A DNA stretch of 64,000 bases from Prochlorococcus marinus str. MIT 0918 (GTDB lineage Bacteria > Cyanobacteriota > Cyanobacteriia > PCC-6307 > Cyanobiaceae), in contig NZ_CP114780.1 in assembly GCF_027359415.1 (NCBI RefSeq), positions 248,001-312,000 of the forward strand, in the 5' to 3' direction. A model generated the notes under the pieces. It was not told the origin of the DNA. It searched no databases and saw only the letters and a program-made list of their open reading frames with translations. Of the stretch, positions 46,986 through 55,521 are shown piece after piece. Each line of letters opens with the position of its first letter. Position 1 is the stretch's first letter. The translations under genes and the position numbers were made by a program.

Positions 46986-48809
46986 TTGATAGCACTCTCA
47001 ATTTTAGTAGGAATTATTTTAATCATAATTGCTTCTTATGCATTATGGTCAAAAATTACTTATCACCATACCTTTATAACACTATACATTATATCATCAC
47101 CTATACCTCTTTTTGCTTATACCCAAGCCTGGATTATTAAATGGTATTTATTTTCTATATTCTTAACAACTATTATAATATCTTTTTATAAAATTTATAT
47201 TATTTCTGGCTCTAGTATACATCTTCTTAAAGTAAAATTAGCCGAATACCTTCTTTATAATTTTAATAATATTAGTTTTAAAAATAATAAGTTAATTATA
47301 TCTCTTCTCTTAGCATTAACTCTCTCATTTTATTTTTCTTTTAAAATTATTCCTAGTAATTGGAGGTTTGAAGGACATGATGTTTTATATTATTCATGGT
47401 TAAATGATATTTTTACCATTGACTACTTAGGTTCTATAAGGGTTCCAACTGCATATCCCAATTTATTAAGTGCGAATCATTTAATGGCTGGTAGCATTCT
47501 TTCTCCCTTTCTTTTTCTTGTAAACCCAATAAATATATATTATTCTTTTACAGTAAAGTATGCTCTTGTTTTACTTTCATTTTTTAATTTCTTTTATACT
47601 TATATCTCTTCTATCTTTAGTAGGAATCTTCGTTTAGATTTTACTAATTTAATTATATATATTCTTCTTCTATTTATTCCATTTTCTATTTTAATGCCAG
47701 AAATTGACTATTCACTTGGTATATCTAATTATACAATATTATTTTGTCTCTTTGCTTTAACATCATTATTATTAGATACTTATAAGATAAATAATAATTT
47801 TTCTATTACTAAGATATCAAAAGACAATGTTACTCTTTTTATTTTTCTTTTAACTTCTCTTCTTATTTCCAAGGCCTCAACATTCCCAACATTTTTCTTT
47901 TCATTTATTTTCCTATTACTACATTATTATCGTAGATTTTTTAATAGTACATCAATTAAAAGTCTATTTCAAACTTTCCTCCTACCTTTATTAATTGTCA
48001 TTATTTCTTTTTTAAGTTGGATTATACCTAAAAGTAACCATGGCTCATTAGCAATATCAAATCCATTCTGTTTTATATTAGACATTAATTCTCAATGCCT
48101 AAACTCTACTTTTAACAATCCATTTACTGGTTGGATATTACAGGATGACCACAAGATCCAATTATTAACTAATTTACCTCTTTTTTCTCATCATAATATA
48201 ATTGTATTTATTTATATTTGGTTTATTTCAATTCTACCCTGTTTCTTTTTGGGTACATATCTTGTTAAGTGTTCTATTAACCCATATGTCAATATCTTTG
48301 GGAATTTATCTAGGTATTACTCAATTTCAACAGCACTTTCAGTTGTCTTTATTAGAGAATCTACCAGATTAGGTGGAGGTCATACAGCTCATTCCTATTA
48401 TATTGCATGTATATTTTCACTTATGTGCCTTTCTCTTATTATTTACGAATTTATTCCTAGTTCTAATTATAGTTCTTTAATCTTATTTCCTATTACACTC
48501 ATTATTGTATTACTTTTTACATATAACAACACCAATACTTCAATTCTTTCCAAAAGAATAGTAACTATGAACCTTGCTAAGACAAAGATAACAAATAATG
48601 TTTCACTTACAATCCAAGAGAATAATTATTTCGATTCCTCTATTTGTACTAACTCCAATGTTATAAGGGAAACATTTGGTTTATTTCTAGATGATAATGG
48701 TTGTGGAACTAATGATCTCGCCGAAATTAAACATTCATTAGATTCTACTCGTTCTAATGTTTCAATAAATGCTGATAATTCATTTATAAAAAATTGGGTT
48801 ATTAAATAG
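46986..48809 (+). CDS. Large polytopic membrane protein, possible GT-C glycosyltransferase
   Basis: A 607-aa protein with about a dozen hydrophobic helices and a C-terminal periplasmic-looking tail from about residue 525. WRFEGHDVLYYSW in an early loop could be the acidic loop of a GT-C enzyme. I recognise no specific family. The start is TTG at 46986. It follows GtrA and would fit the GtrC role of moving the sugar from the lipid carrier to the polymer, but this is inference. Confidence 0.55.
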   Translation: MIALSILVGIILIIIASYALWSKITYHHTFITLYIISSPIPLFAYTQAWIIKWYLFSIFLTTIIISFYKIYIISGSSIHLLKVKLAEYLLYNFNNISFKNNKLIISLLLALTLSFYFSFKIIPSNWRFEGHDVLYYSWLNDIFTIDYLGSIRVPTAYPNLLSANHLMAGSILSPFLFLVNPINIYYSFTVKYALVLLSFFNFFYTYISSIFSRNLRLDFTNLIIYILLLFIPFSILMPEIDYSLGISNYTILFCLFALTSLLLDTYKINNNFSITKISKDNVTLFIFLLTSLLISKASTFPTFFFSFIFLLLHYYRRFFNSTSIKSLFQTFLLPLLIVIISFLSWIIPKSNHGSLAISNPFCFILDINSQCLNSTFNNPFTGWILQDDHKIQLLTNLPLFSHHNIIVFIYIWFISILPCFFLGTYLVKCSINPYVNIFGNLSRYYSISTALSVVFIRESTRLGGGHTAHSYYIACIFSLMCLSLIIYEFIPSSNYSSLILFPITLIIVLLFTYNNTNTSILSKRIVTMNLAKTKITNNVSLTIQENNYFDSSICTNSNVIRETFGLFLDDNGCGTNDLAEIKHSLDSTRSNVSINADNSFIKNWVIK

Positions 48810-48830
48810 TAATTCTGATATAATAGAAAA

Positions 48831-49103
48831 ATGAAAATTTTTATTATTAACAATAAATTCGTTAAACTCTTAAGTCTTCTTTTTTTAGTTTCTATTTTTC
48901 AGATAGTTTTACTTCCTTCTACTTTTAACTTAATTAAATCTCAAACAAAGAATATATTGTTAATGGATAAAATATTTTATACAAAACTTCTAAATAATAT
49001 ATACATTAAAACCTGTAATTCTTATTTGGCTTTAGAAAGTCCTAAAGAGTCTTTAGTAAATTCGATTTGTAAATTAGAAAGACCTAACTTTTTTAGTAAA
49101 TAA
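48831..49103 (+). CDS. Small protein with N-terminal membrane anchor, unidentified
   Basis: A 90-aa protein with a hydrophobic segment at about residues 12-30 and a short hydrophilic part with three cysteines (KTCNSY, NSICKL and one early). It starts 21 bp after the 607-aa membrane protein gene. No family recognised. The AT-rich codon use is the same as in the rest of the island. Confidence 0.5.
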   Translation: MKIFIINNKFVKLLSLLFLVSIFQIVLLPSTFNLIKSQTKNILLMDKIFYTKLLNNIYIKTCNSYLALESPKESLVNSICKLERPNFFSK

Positions 49104-49116
49104 TTTGAGTTTAATT

Positions 49117-50721
49117 TTACTCTAATGATATCCACCCTTTTACATTATTAGCTTTGAATTTAATATCTTCATTTATTAATTTTAATTCATTTCTTTTACA
49201 CATTCCGGGTGAAGCAACAATAATAATCTTTACATTTTCATTTATTATTTGTGTATCATTATTAGATATTAGTTGTATTCCATCTAATAAATCCTTTATT
49301 CTATCTTCAAATCTAATATAATAATCTTGATCTTTAAGTTTTCCTAGAGTTAATAATAATATCTTTTCTCCTTTAGAATAATTTAGTGGCCCAGATGCTA
49401 ATAAATCAATGTCTTTTTTCCATGTCTCTGGCTTATCTTTTAATATAGTCTTTAAAAGAGGATATGGAATTAGTGATTTATATTCCTGTGTACTATATAT
49501 TATATTTGTTATTTTGTCGGCTATATAAGCTATTATACTTCCTGTTAATAAGCCGATAAGTAGTGATATTGAGAGGATTCTTGATTCATTAGGTGCTATC
49601 GGATCCTCTACTACTGTTGGCTCAGAAATTAATTCCCATGGTGTATTTTGCTTAGCTCTTTGTAATTTAAGATTCGAGATTTGTGATTCAAGGCCTAGAA
49701 GGGTATTCTGATCTCTACCAGCTTGACTTTTTAGCTGCCTGTATTCATTTAATATTACAGTAGGCCTAGATAGGGATTTTTCTAATGAATCTATTCTTCT
49801 TTTTAATGATTTTATAATCTCCGAGTTAGGCTTTAATAGTGATGACTTTATAGATAACTCTGATTCTAGCAAAGCTAATAATTCAAAGTTATCCCGATAT
49901 CTCTCCATAGTTTCTGCATCTATTGGATTAAATGATTGACTTTTTAATTCGCTTGCACTAAAAGATTGAGCAAAAGGTGTACTTTTACTAGTTGTAGGTG
50001 AGCTAGTAGCTGACGATTTTATATCTGTAGATGAAAAAATTGGAAGACCATCCGCTCCTCCCAAGCCATTTTTCATGGAAAAGTCTATATATTCAGTCAT
50101 TGATGTATTTGCTCTAGCTTTATATATATCAATTTGTTCTTCTAAATATTTGATTCCTTGTCGCATACCCTGTTGTCTTGATCTTCCAGAATATCTTTGA
50201 TATGTATCGGTAACTTTTTTTAATACAGGAACAATTAATTGCTTATCTTTATCTTTATATGTGACATTTAATACAGTTGTATCTTTTTTTAATTTAACTT
50301 GAAGTTTAGCATCCTTCCAGTTGTTAAATTTCCATGCTCTCAGATCTTTTCCTAGTTTAAATTTCTCAGCTTTAACATAATTAAATACTGGCATTAAAAC
50401 TGATGGGCTTTTTAATATTGCCACTTCTGTTTTTAAGGATGTGTTTACAGCACTAAATACCCCAGGGATACCTGATGCCGCTATGTTTGAAGCACCACTA
50501 CTACCTTCATTATTTGTAGTTGACCTAATAACTATTTGCGTTGTACCCTCCCACACTTTATCTTGTAATGATAAATGTATGCAACCAATTCCTAGTGATA
50601 TTCCTGTTATAGCAATGACTATACCTTTGTTTCTATATAGTGAATAAATTATTTGTTGATAATCTATATCATCTTCTAGTGTATCTATTAAATTTAATTG
50701 CTCTTTATCTAAGGTGCTCAT
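49117..50721 (-). CDS. Wzz/GumC-like polysaccharide chain-length determinant
   Basis: A 534-aa inner-membrane protein. TM1 is at about residues 35-55 (IAITGISLGIGCIHL), followed by a long periplasmic coiled-coil region with DNFELLALLESELSIKSSLL and a SLEKSLSRPTVILNEYRQLKSQ stretch. TM2 is near residue 385 (SISLLIGLLTGSIIAYIAD). A cytoplasmic tail of about 130 residues lacks Walker motifs, so it is not a tyrosine kinase. It follows the Wza-like gene by 14 bp and both face the cassette. It would set polymer length and link to export. Confidence 0.85.
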   Translation of the reverse strand: MSTLDKEQLNLIDTLEDDIDYQQIIYSLYRNKGIVIAITGISLGIGCIHLSLQDKVWEGTTQIVIRSTTNNEGSSGASNIAASGIPGVFSAVNTSLKTEVAILKSPSVLMPVFNYVKAEKFKLGKDLRAWKFNNWKDAKLQVKLKKDTTVLNVTYKDKDKQLIVPVLKKVTDTYQRYSGRSRQQGMRQGIKYLEEQIDIYKARANTSMTEYIDFSMKNGLGGADGLPIFSSTDIKSSATSSPTTSKSTPFAQSFSASELKSQSFNPIDAETMERYRDNFELLALLESELSIKSSLLKPNSEIIKSLKRRIDSLEKSLSRPTVILNEYRQLKSQAGRDQNTLLGLESQISNLKLQRAKQNTPWELISEPTVVEDPIAPNESRILSISLLIGLLTGSIIAYIADKITNIIYSTQEYKSLIPYPLLKTILKDKPETWKKDIDLLASGPLNYSKGEKILLLTLGKLKDQDYYIRFEDRIKDLLDGIQLISNNDTQIINENVKIIIVASPGMCKRNELKLINEDIKFKANNVKGWISLE

Positions 50722-50735
50722 TTGAAAATTATGTA

Positions 50736-51917
50736 TTAATCAAAAAGGTTTAATAATGAGTATATACCCACTACAGGTCTTGTAATTGTACTTACAGATT
50801 CTGTTAAATACCCTACAGGTGATCTGTTTATATGAATTATATCACCAGATATCAGTATGGGATTGTTTGGTGAGCCTGGCTTAGCTGTGGGCATGTGGTT
50901 AAATTTTCGTTTATCTATTTCACCATTTGAATAAAACCTAATAAAACTTATATCTCCGCTGAATATTTTTTTACCTCCTGAGGCAGCAATTGCCTCATTT
51001 AATGATCTTCCATTTCGTATTGCTATTCTTCCAGACTTCTCAGCTTGGCCACTAATAAAGACATTGAAGGAATCAGGGTTGATATTAATAACTGATGCTT
51101 CAAGTATTTGTTTATTTAGAGATTTTTCACTTTTTCCTATCTTAATAATATCTCCATCAAAGATTCTTATGTTCTGGGACTGATCTCCTTCAAGTATTAA
51201 CGGCATTAGATTAATAGTTGTTTTAATATATCCTCCACCATTTGTAATAGGATTTTTTCTTTTGATCTGTATATTTGATAAATCAGTAAAAGGTGTAATA
51301 CCTTGTGAAATTCTTATTGCATCAAATAAAGTTGGAAAATTTATTGTTTGATATTTCTTATATAATTGTAATGAAGCTGCCTCTTCTGCAGGCATTAAAA
51401 TATTATCTAATTTACCAGTGCCTTTAGTTGATAATGTTCCAACTTCATTTGGTATAGCTTGGTTTATACCTGATAAAGTATATAATCCAGGCCTTTTAAC
51501 CTCTCCAGCTATAAAAGTTTTAACAGGTCTATATGCAATAATTCTGATTGAAATTTTTGGATATCTTACAAAAACAGAATATCTTTTTAATAAATCATTC
51601 TCTAATTCTTCTAAAGTTAATCCTTCTACATAAGTATTTTTTAGTTCAGGAATATATATATAGCCATCTGGTCCTACTGAAACATTAGTACTTAATTCAG
51701 GTAGATGTTCTAATTCTATTCTAATAGTATCTCCTGATCCTATAATATATGGAGTTTTATTCTTATTACTAGAGTAATGATTCTTTATAGGGTTACTATT
51801 TGTTTTACTATTATTTTCTTCATTATCAAGTGAATAAGCACTATTGATTGATAATGTAAGTAAGATTATACTTATTTTAATAAACTTATTTATATTTTTT
51901 CTTGTAACTAGGTACAA
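50736..51917 (-). CDS. Wza-like polysaccharide export protein
   Basis: A 393-aa protein. A signal peptide covers about residues 1-30 (ending SAYSLD), with no lipobox cysteine. A polysaccharide-export domain follows (IGSGDTIRIELEHLPEL, VSVGPDGYIYIPELK), then SLBB-like repeats (VFISGQAEKSGRIAIRNGRSLNEAI and similar). This is the outer-membrane channel family. The start is TTG at 51917; the nearby ATG upstream is in another frame. It heads the two-gene export operon. Confidence 0.85.
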   Translation of the reverse strand: MYLVTRKNINKFIKISIILLTLSINSAYSLDNEENNSKTNSNPIKNHYSSNKNKTPYIIGSGDTIRIELEHLPELSTNVSVGPDGYIYIPELKNTYVEGLTLEELENDLLKRYSVFVRYPKISIRIIAYRPVKTFIAGEVKRPGLYTLSGINQAIPNEVGTLSTKGTGKLDNILMPAEEAASLQLYKKYQTINFPTLFDAIRISQGITPFTDLSNIQIKRKNPITNGGGYIKTTINLMPLILEGDQSQNIRIFDGDIIKIGKSEKSLNKQILEASVININPDSFNVFISGQAEKSGRIAIRNGRSLNEAIAASGGKKIFSGDISFIRFYSNGEIDKRKFNHMPTAKPGSPNNPILISGDIIHINRSPVGYLTESVSTITRPVVGIYSLLNLFD

Positions 51918-52133
51918 TTTTATAAACTTTAAAAAATATCATTCTATTTAACCGCCAAACCTATCTGTTGTCAAGTTTAATCAAGAGATCCAAATATTTA
52001 TAATATGGCTAGTCTAAGTAAATAATAAATTATTATAAAGGAATTTATTTAGTTATTATTCAAATAACTATCTTGGTTTGGTTTTGAATCCTAGCTCCTA
52101 TATTTGAATCTGAAATTATTAGGGTTTATTATA

Positions 52134-52349
52134 TTAATCTTCATCTGATAATTGCAGCCAACCACTTGTCCAATTGGCATATATTTTTAATTCATTCCAA
52201 GGTATTTCTATGGTGATACTTTTATCCATAATAGCGCAGAGAGTTACCCATCGTTCTTCTCCTTTACCCCCGTATTCTAGAACTTCAAAATGTCTATGGC
52301 CTTCTCTTGGTGTATTTGAAGTCCAGGCTTTGTTTGGTGGCCACCTCAT
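52134..52349 (-). CDS. TIGR02450/DUF2389 Trp-rich protein
   Basis: A 71-aa protein with RWPPNKAWTSNTPREGHRHFE and a second Trp-rich half (WNELKIYANWTSGWLQL). This is the conserved Trp-rich cyanobacterial and proteobacterial family TIGR02450, with no known function. The ATG start lies in an AT-rich spacer. It stands alone. Confidence 0.8.
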   Translation of the reverse strand: MRWPPNKAWTSNTPREGHRHFEVLEYGGKGEERWVTLCAIMDKSITIEIPWNELKIYANWTSGWLQLSDED

Positions 52350-52595
52350 TTTCTTGCTTTTGATAGGTACATTTACTTCCCTAATCTATAGAGTGAGAAG
52401 TTTTAATCATTTATATTTTAGGAACAATTTTAGGTTATGCAAATTAATATTATTTTTTTGCTTATAGAAGCATACATGCATATCAAATTTTATTTGGGAA
52501 ATTTCTATAATTATCAACGGCATGCCTATTATAATTATAAGTTCTATTGGTATTACCATTAGTATCTAAAAAGGTTTATTCTTTTCACTGACTTG

Positions 52596-53036
52596 ATGAG
52601 ACCATCAAAACTACGATTTCTTGATTTAATTGGAAGAATTTTTCTTGCCACTGCATTTATCATACCAATTCCTCTTAAGATTCTACGTTACCCATTATTT
52701 TTAAAATCACTAATTGCTCATGGTATCCCACCAAACTTAGCTCCTTTCCTTTTGATTTCTGCTATTTTTTGCATGACAGTTGGTTCTACACTACTTATAT
52801 TTGGTAGCCAACAGAAATTAGGATCATTCTTTTTATTGTTATTTTTAATTCCTACAACAATCATATTCCATCTCTCTCCTTTTCAATATAATATCTTTTT
52901 TACAAATTTAGGATTAATAGGAGGATTAATTATAATTATATCACGTCCTAATCCCTTAATTCATAGAATACCAATAATAAAGTTCGACAAAATTATAAAT
53001 GATATAATATCAAAAATTAAAACTTTAATTAGCTAG
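52596..53036 (+). CDS. DoxX-family membrane protein
   Basis: A 146-aa protein with four predicted helices. LRFLDLIGRIFLATAFIIPIPLKI, IPPNLAPFLLISAIFCMTVG, SFFLLLFLIPTTIIFHLSPFQ and LGLIGGLIIIISRP fit the DoxX family of small quinone-linked membrane proteins. I chose the ATG at 52596; a TTG one codon earlier is the alternative. Possibly accessory, since it lies between the island and the small-gene cluster. Confidence 0.72.
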   Translation: MRPSKLRFLDLIGRIFLATAFIIPIPLKILRYPLFLKSLIAHGIPPNLAPFLLISAIFCMTVGSTLLIFGSQQKLGSFFLLLFLIPTTIIFHLSPFQYNIFFTNLGLIGGLIIIISRPNPLIHRIPIIKFDKIINDIISKIKTLIS

Positions 53037-53108
53037 TATTAAATTATGTTTAGGAATTAAATTTATAATAAGTAAATATAGAAATTAAATTAAAGTCTAA
53101 ATAAATAG

Positions 53109-53155
53109 ATAATAATACCTAGTAGTAAATATAAGTATTATTATTTAGTTTTTTT
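53109..53155 (+). terminator. Hairpin with T-run after doxX
   Basis: ATAATAATAC at 53109-53118 pairs with GTATTATTAT at 53135-53144 (10 bp, 16-nt loop). A T-run follows at 53149-53155. The stem is AT-rich and a little weak. It lies 70 bp after the DoxX gene and just past the end of the minus-strand gene at 53145, so it could serve both. Confidence 0.4.
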
Positions 53156-53399
53156 CATGTAATTTGTTAAGAGATTTTAGAATCAATTCAATTGTAATAG
53201 CTGTAAAAAATAATATTAGTGAAGGTAGAAATAATGGTTTCCATAATAATTGAAATAAGGACAATAGTTTATGATTGTTATTTAATTCAAAGATAATACT
53301 TGTTATAAAAAAGATCGATGCTGATATTATAATGAATATATTTATCACTAAAAATAAATCTATAATTTTTTTTAGATTTGTGATTATATTTTGATTCAT
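53145..53399 (-). CDS. Small membrane protein, unidentified
   Basis: An 84-aa protein with two hydrophobic helices, at about residues 13-35 and 50-72. No family recognised. It starts 11 bp after the PetP-like gene on the same strand and may be cotranscribed with it. Confidence 0.5.
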   Translation of the reverse strand: MNQNIITNLKKIIDLFLVINIFIIISASIFFITSIIFELNNNHKLLSLFQLLWKPLFLPSLILFFTAITIELILKSLNKLHEKN

Positions 53400-53410
53400 A
53401 ATATCACAAA

Positions 53411-53650
53411 TTACTTATTAGGTTGAGTAATTTCGGATAATTCTTCTTCAAAAAACCATTGTGGTGAACCAATACTTAGATCCAATACCAGGCCAAATTG
53501 ATTACCATCAACCATTTTATAACCAATTAATTTACCTGTTGGGTTTTTCTTTATATACTCTAGAAGTTTATTATTGAATCGATCTGCAATTCTATCAATA
53601 TCTATTTTAAGAAGTTGACCTTTTTTTAATTTTGATGAATCTTTTATCAT
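53411..53650 (-). CDS. petP: PetP-like protein (DUF2862)
   Basis: A 79-aa SH3-like beta protein. GKLIGYKMVDGNQFGLVLDL and QWFFEEEL closely follow the pattern of cyanobacterial PetP, a small peripheral subunit of the cytochrome b6f complex that affects state transitions and linear electron flow. The N-terminus is less conserved than usual, so assignment to PetP itself, rather than a DUF2862 relative, is tentative. Confidence 0.65.
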   Translation of the reverse strand: MIKDSSKLKKGQLLKIDIDRIADRFNNKLLEYIKKNPTGKLIGYKMVDGNQFGLVLDLSIGSPQWFFEEELSEITQPNK

Positions 53651-53663
53651 ATGAAGTTGTAGG

Positions 53664-53831
53664 TTATATTTTATTTATTTGCAGAGTGCCTTTGGCTTTT
53701 ATAGTCAAGTAATCAATATTGTTTTTATTGAATAAATGGTAATTAACATCTTTTTCAACTTTTGAAGCTATTATTGTATTGTTTTTATTTGATTTAAAAA
53801 GGTTTGAAAGACTTAGATGATTAACAAACAT
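53664..53831 (-). CDS. Short unidentified ORF, 55 aa
   Basis: I translated this frame by hand from the sequence: 55 residues starting MFVNHLSLSNLFKSN and ending LQINKI. Its stop lies 13 bp before the start of the PetP-like gene, so it would be the first gene of that small operon. No family recognised and no membrane segment. It could be chance, but its position supports a real gene. Confidence 0.4.
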   Translation of the reverse strand: MFVNHLSLSNLFKSNKNNTIIASKVEKDVNYHLFNKNNIDYLTIKAKGTLQINKI

Positions 53832-53946
53832 AGTGTTTTTTCTTTATCTTATTAATCTGATTTCCAATGTCAAGTAGAGTTATCATAATATTAATGGTTA
53901 AGAATTTACTAATATTTAAATATAGGCATAACATTAATTGAATATA

Positions 53947-54237
53947 TTATGAGTTGTCATTTCTGTGTGTGCACAATTGATAAGCTAGCATATAAGATAA
54001 TTCTTTTTTGCTTAATTCTGATTCATTGATAAATGACTGAGGAAGTTGTTTTTTCAATTGCTTAGAAGCAATTGATACACATTGATTCTTGTTTATATAA
54101 TCTTTACTTATAGGGTATACTAGATTTAATATAATTATAAAAAGTATAAAATTTATTATACTCTTTGTATGGTCTTTTACTTTATCAATCGGTAAATTTC
54201 TAATGTAGTTTAGATATTGCTGGACTTTTATTTTCAT
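53947..54237 (-). CDS. Small single-span membrane protein, unidentified
   Basis: A 96-aa protein with one hydrophobic helix at about residues 27-43 and a hydrophilic C-terminus with two cysteines (NQCVSIA and YQLCTHR). The ATG overlaps the stop of the ORF at 54237-54398 by 1 bp, suggesting coupled translation. No family recognised. Confidence 0.6.
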   Translation of the reverse strand: MKIKVQQYLNYIRNLPIDKVKDHTKSIINFILFIIILNLVYPISKDYINKNQCVSIASKQLKKQLPQSFINESELSKKELSYMLAYQLCTHRNDNS

Positions 54238-54398
54238 TACTTTATAGATATATATTTCTTGGAATCAGTTTTCATTTCATTAATTATACATATTTCCAAA
54301 GATTGTGAAGATTTTCCTTTTATTTTCCAGTGGTTAATAAGTAGTTGTAGCTCCTCTATCCTTTGTTCTGCAAATTGAATCTTGTCTGTCGTATCCAT
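54237..54398 (-). CDS. Short coiled-coil-like ORF, 53 aa
   Basis: Read by hand from an ATG at 54396-54398: 53 residues, beginning MDTTDKIQFAEQRIEELQLL. The first half is a charged, heptad-like helix. The TAA stop (54237-54239) shares its last A with the ATG of the following 96-aa gene, a typical coupled arrangement, which supports both being real. Function unknown. Confidence 0.5.
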   Translation of the reverse strand: MDTTDKIQFAEQRIEELQLLINHWKIKGKSSQSLEICIINEMKTDSKKYISIK

Positions 54399-54579
54399 AA
54401 AAATTTAGATAACATTTGAAATATGCTATGAAATAGCTTTTTAGCAATGCCAATGTGTTTAAAAGAAAGCTTTTCAATCAACTTTAAGTACTTATGCCTA
54501 CTTACCTTTACCTCATTTTATTGGAATTGCCTTTATATGTAATTTTGCTATATATTTAATATAAGCTAAAAACACTTAA

Positions 54580-54819
54580 ATGAAAAAAGTTAAATATGCA
54601 GAAGTTGCCCCTTGGGACGGAGGACCTAATCAAACTCATACCAATGACCCAGAATGGATTATGCAAAAGGGAATAATAGAAGTTAGTTTTAGCAGAAATC
54701 AACTTGACCATAATTATTTCCATATTAGAAGAGGAGATAAGGAAGAACAGGTATATACTTTTCAAGCTCGTTATCTTTACCAGGAGCTTTTAGATAAAGG
54801 ATTTAATCTTAAAGAATAA
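54580..54819 (+). CDS. Conserved small hypothetical protein
   Basis: A 79-aa soluble protein with APWDGGPNQTHTNDPEWIMQKG and a HNYFHIRRGDKEEQVYTF block. Its composition looks like a genuine folded protein. I believe relatives occur in marine picocyanobacteria, but I know no function. The ATG at 54580 is the natural start. It is followed by a hairpin. Confidence 0.6.
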   Translation: MKKVKYAEVAPWDGGPNQTHTNDPEWIMQKGIIEVSFSRNQLDHNYFHIRRGDKEEQVYTFQARYLYQELLDKGFNLKE

Positions 54820-54825
54820 ATCCTT
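54797..54825 (+). terminator. Inverted repeat at the end of the 79-aa gene
   Basis: AAGGATTTA (54797-54805) pairs perfectly with TAAATCCTT (54817-54825) across an 11-nt loop that includes the last codons. No strong T-run follows (only ATTAAAACC). It may be a weak terminator or an RNA-stability element. Confidence 0.4.
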
Positions 54826-54906
54826 ATTAAAACCTTTATTTATATTTATACTATACTTTATTAAAATAATTATATCAATTAATTATATAATTATTATTTT
54901 CTTCTA

Positions 54907-55047
54907 ATGCAAATTGATCAAAACACTTTAATGGTATTTGCCTTATCGTTCTTTTTTCTATCTGGCTTTTACTATGTTTTCCTATGGGTTCGCGATTCCT
55001 TAGTTACAAATGGAGACGATACTAAAAGCACTCAACCTTGGGATTAA
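54907..55047 (+). CDS. Single-span membrane microprotein, 46 aa
   Basis: Read by hand: ATG at 54907, stop TAA at 55045-55047, 46 residues. A single helix (MVFALSFFFLSGFYYVFLWV) is followed by a short charged C-terminus ending QPWD. Size and shape are like the small subunits of photosynthetic complexes, but I cannot match it to a named one. No clear promoter is seen upstream. Confidence 0.5.
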   Translation: MQIDQNTLMVFALSFFFLSGFYYVFLWVRDSLVTNGDDTKSTQPWD

Positions 55048-55250
55048 ATAGAAAATTTCATTTTAACGTTAAAATTTTAAAACTCAAACACTTTACCTTC
55101 AGTTCCTACTGTAATAAGTGATTATACTTATGTTGAATATTTAATTATAATATAGAAATTTATGTGATATAAGATACTTTTCCACATTTATCTTCTTCTA
55201 ATAACAAAAAAATTAAATAAAAATCCATGTAATCCAATATTCTCTCTTTG

Positions 55251-55256
55251 TATAAT
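55251..55256 (+). promoter_or_regulatory. Candidate -10 box of an RNA gene
   Basis: A perfect TATAAT on the plus strand, placed just before the composition shift at about 55264. No TTGACA-like -35 is present at the usual distance. Prochlorococcus promoters often lack a clear -35. Confidence 0.45.
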
Positions 55257-55263
55257 TTATAAC

Positions 55264-55460
55264 TCTTGCCCAAACTGACTGCAGTAGAAGCAGTCTCAGG
55301 TTCGAGCTGATGTTGTCACACATCCACTTATGACTTTGTCCTACTCACATGATTTAGACACTGCATCATATGCATTCTGTGGAAATGTGGAAAAGCCCCC
55401 TAGGTGTTAAAACTCCTCGAGCTATCTTTTGGAATAACCACCTTGTAACTAATGTCATTA
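55264..55460 (+). ncRNA. Candidate non-coding RNA, unidentified
   Basis: The stretch is clearly less AT-rich than its surroundings and starts about 8 nt after a TATAAT box. It can form a 6-bp hairpin GACTGC / GCAGTC (55277-55295) and a pairing of AGGTG (55402-55406) with CACCT (55439-55443) that encloses an ACTCCTCGAG loop. It is not tRNA, tmRNA, RNase P, SRP RNA or the glutamine riboswitch by sequence. It may be a small regulatory RNA or the leader of a short peptide. Boundaries are guesses. Confidence 0.35.
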
Positions 55461-55521
55461 TCAAATGTAAAAGGCTTATAGATTATTCTTCTTTTTATAA
55501 TTATAGTTTGGCTATATATTT

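Larger units (their letters stand above)
55048..55521. other. 474-bp gene-free stretch
   Basis: The first half (55048-55250) is plain AT-rich sequence. The second half is richer in G+C and holds a TATAAT box, a stable hairpin and further complementarity (see the candidate RNA entry). A short frame of 26 codons at 55330-55410 and a longer one starting at 55370 that runs into the end of mfd are open, but neither resembles a known protein. Confidence 0.5.

Noticed and set aside
52437-52562. 41-codon ORF in the spacer before doxX
   Set aside because: Tyr/Asn-rich low-complexity translation of AT-rich DNA, with no supporting context.
54425-54442. GCTAT-GAA-ATAGC hairpin followed by five T
   Set aside because: Only five base pairs, and no plus-strand gene ends upstream of it, so a terminator role makes no sense here.
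55297-55309. GGTTCGAG stretch resembling a tRNA T-loop
   Set aside because: The stem would pair only about four bases around a mis-sized loop, and no acceptor, D or anticodon stem can be folded around it.
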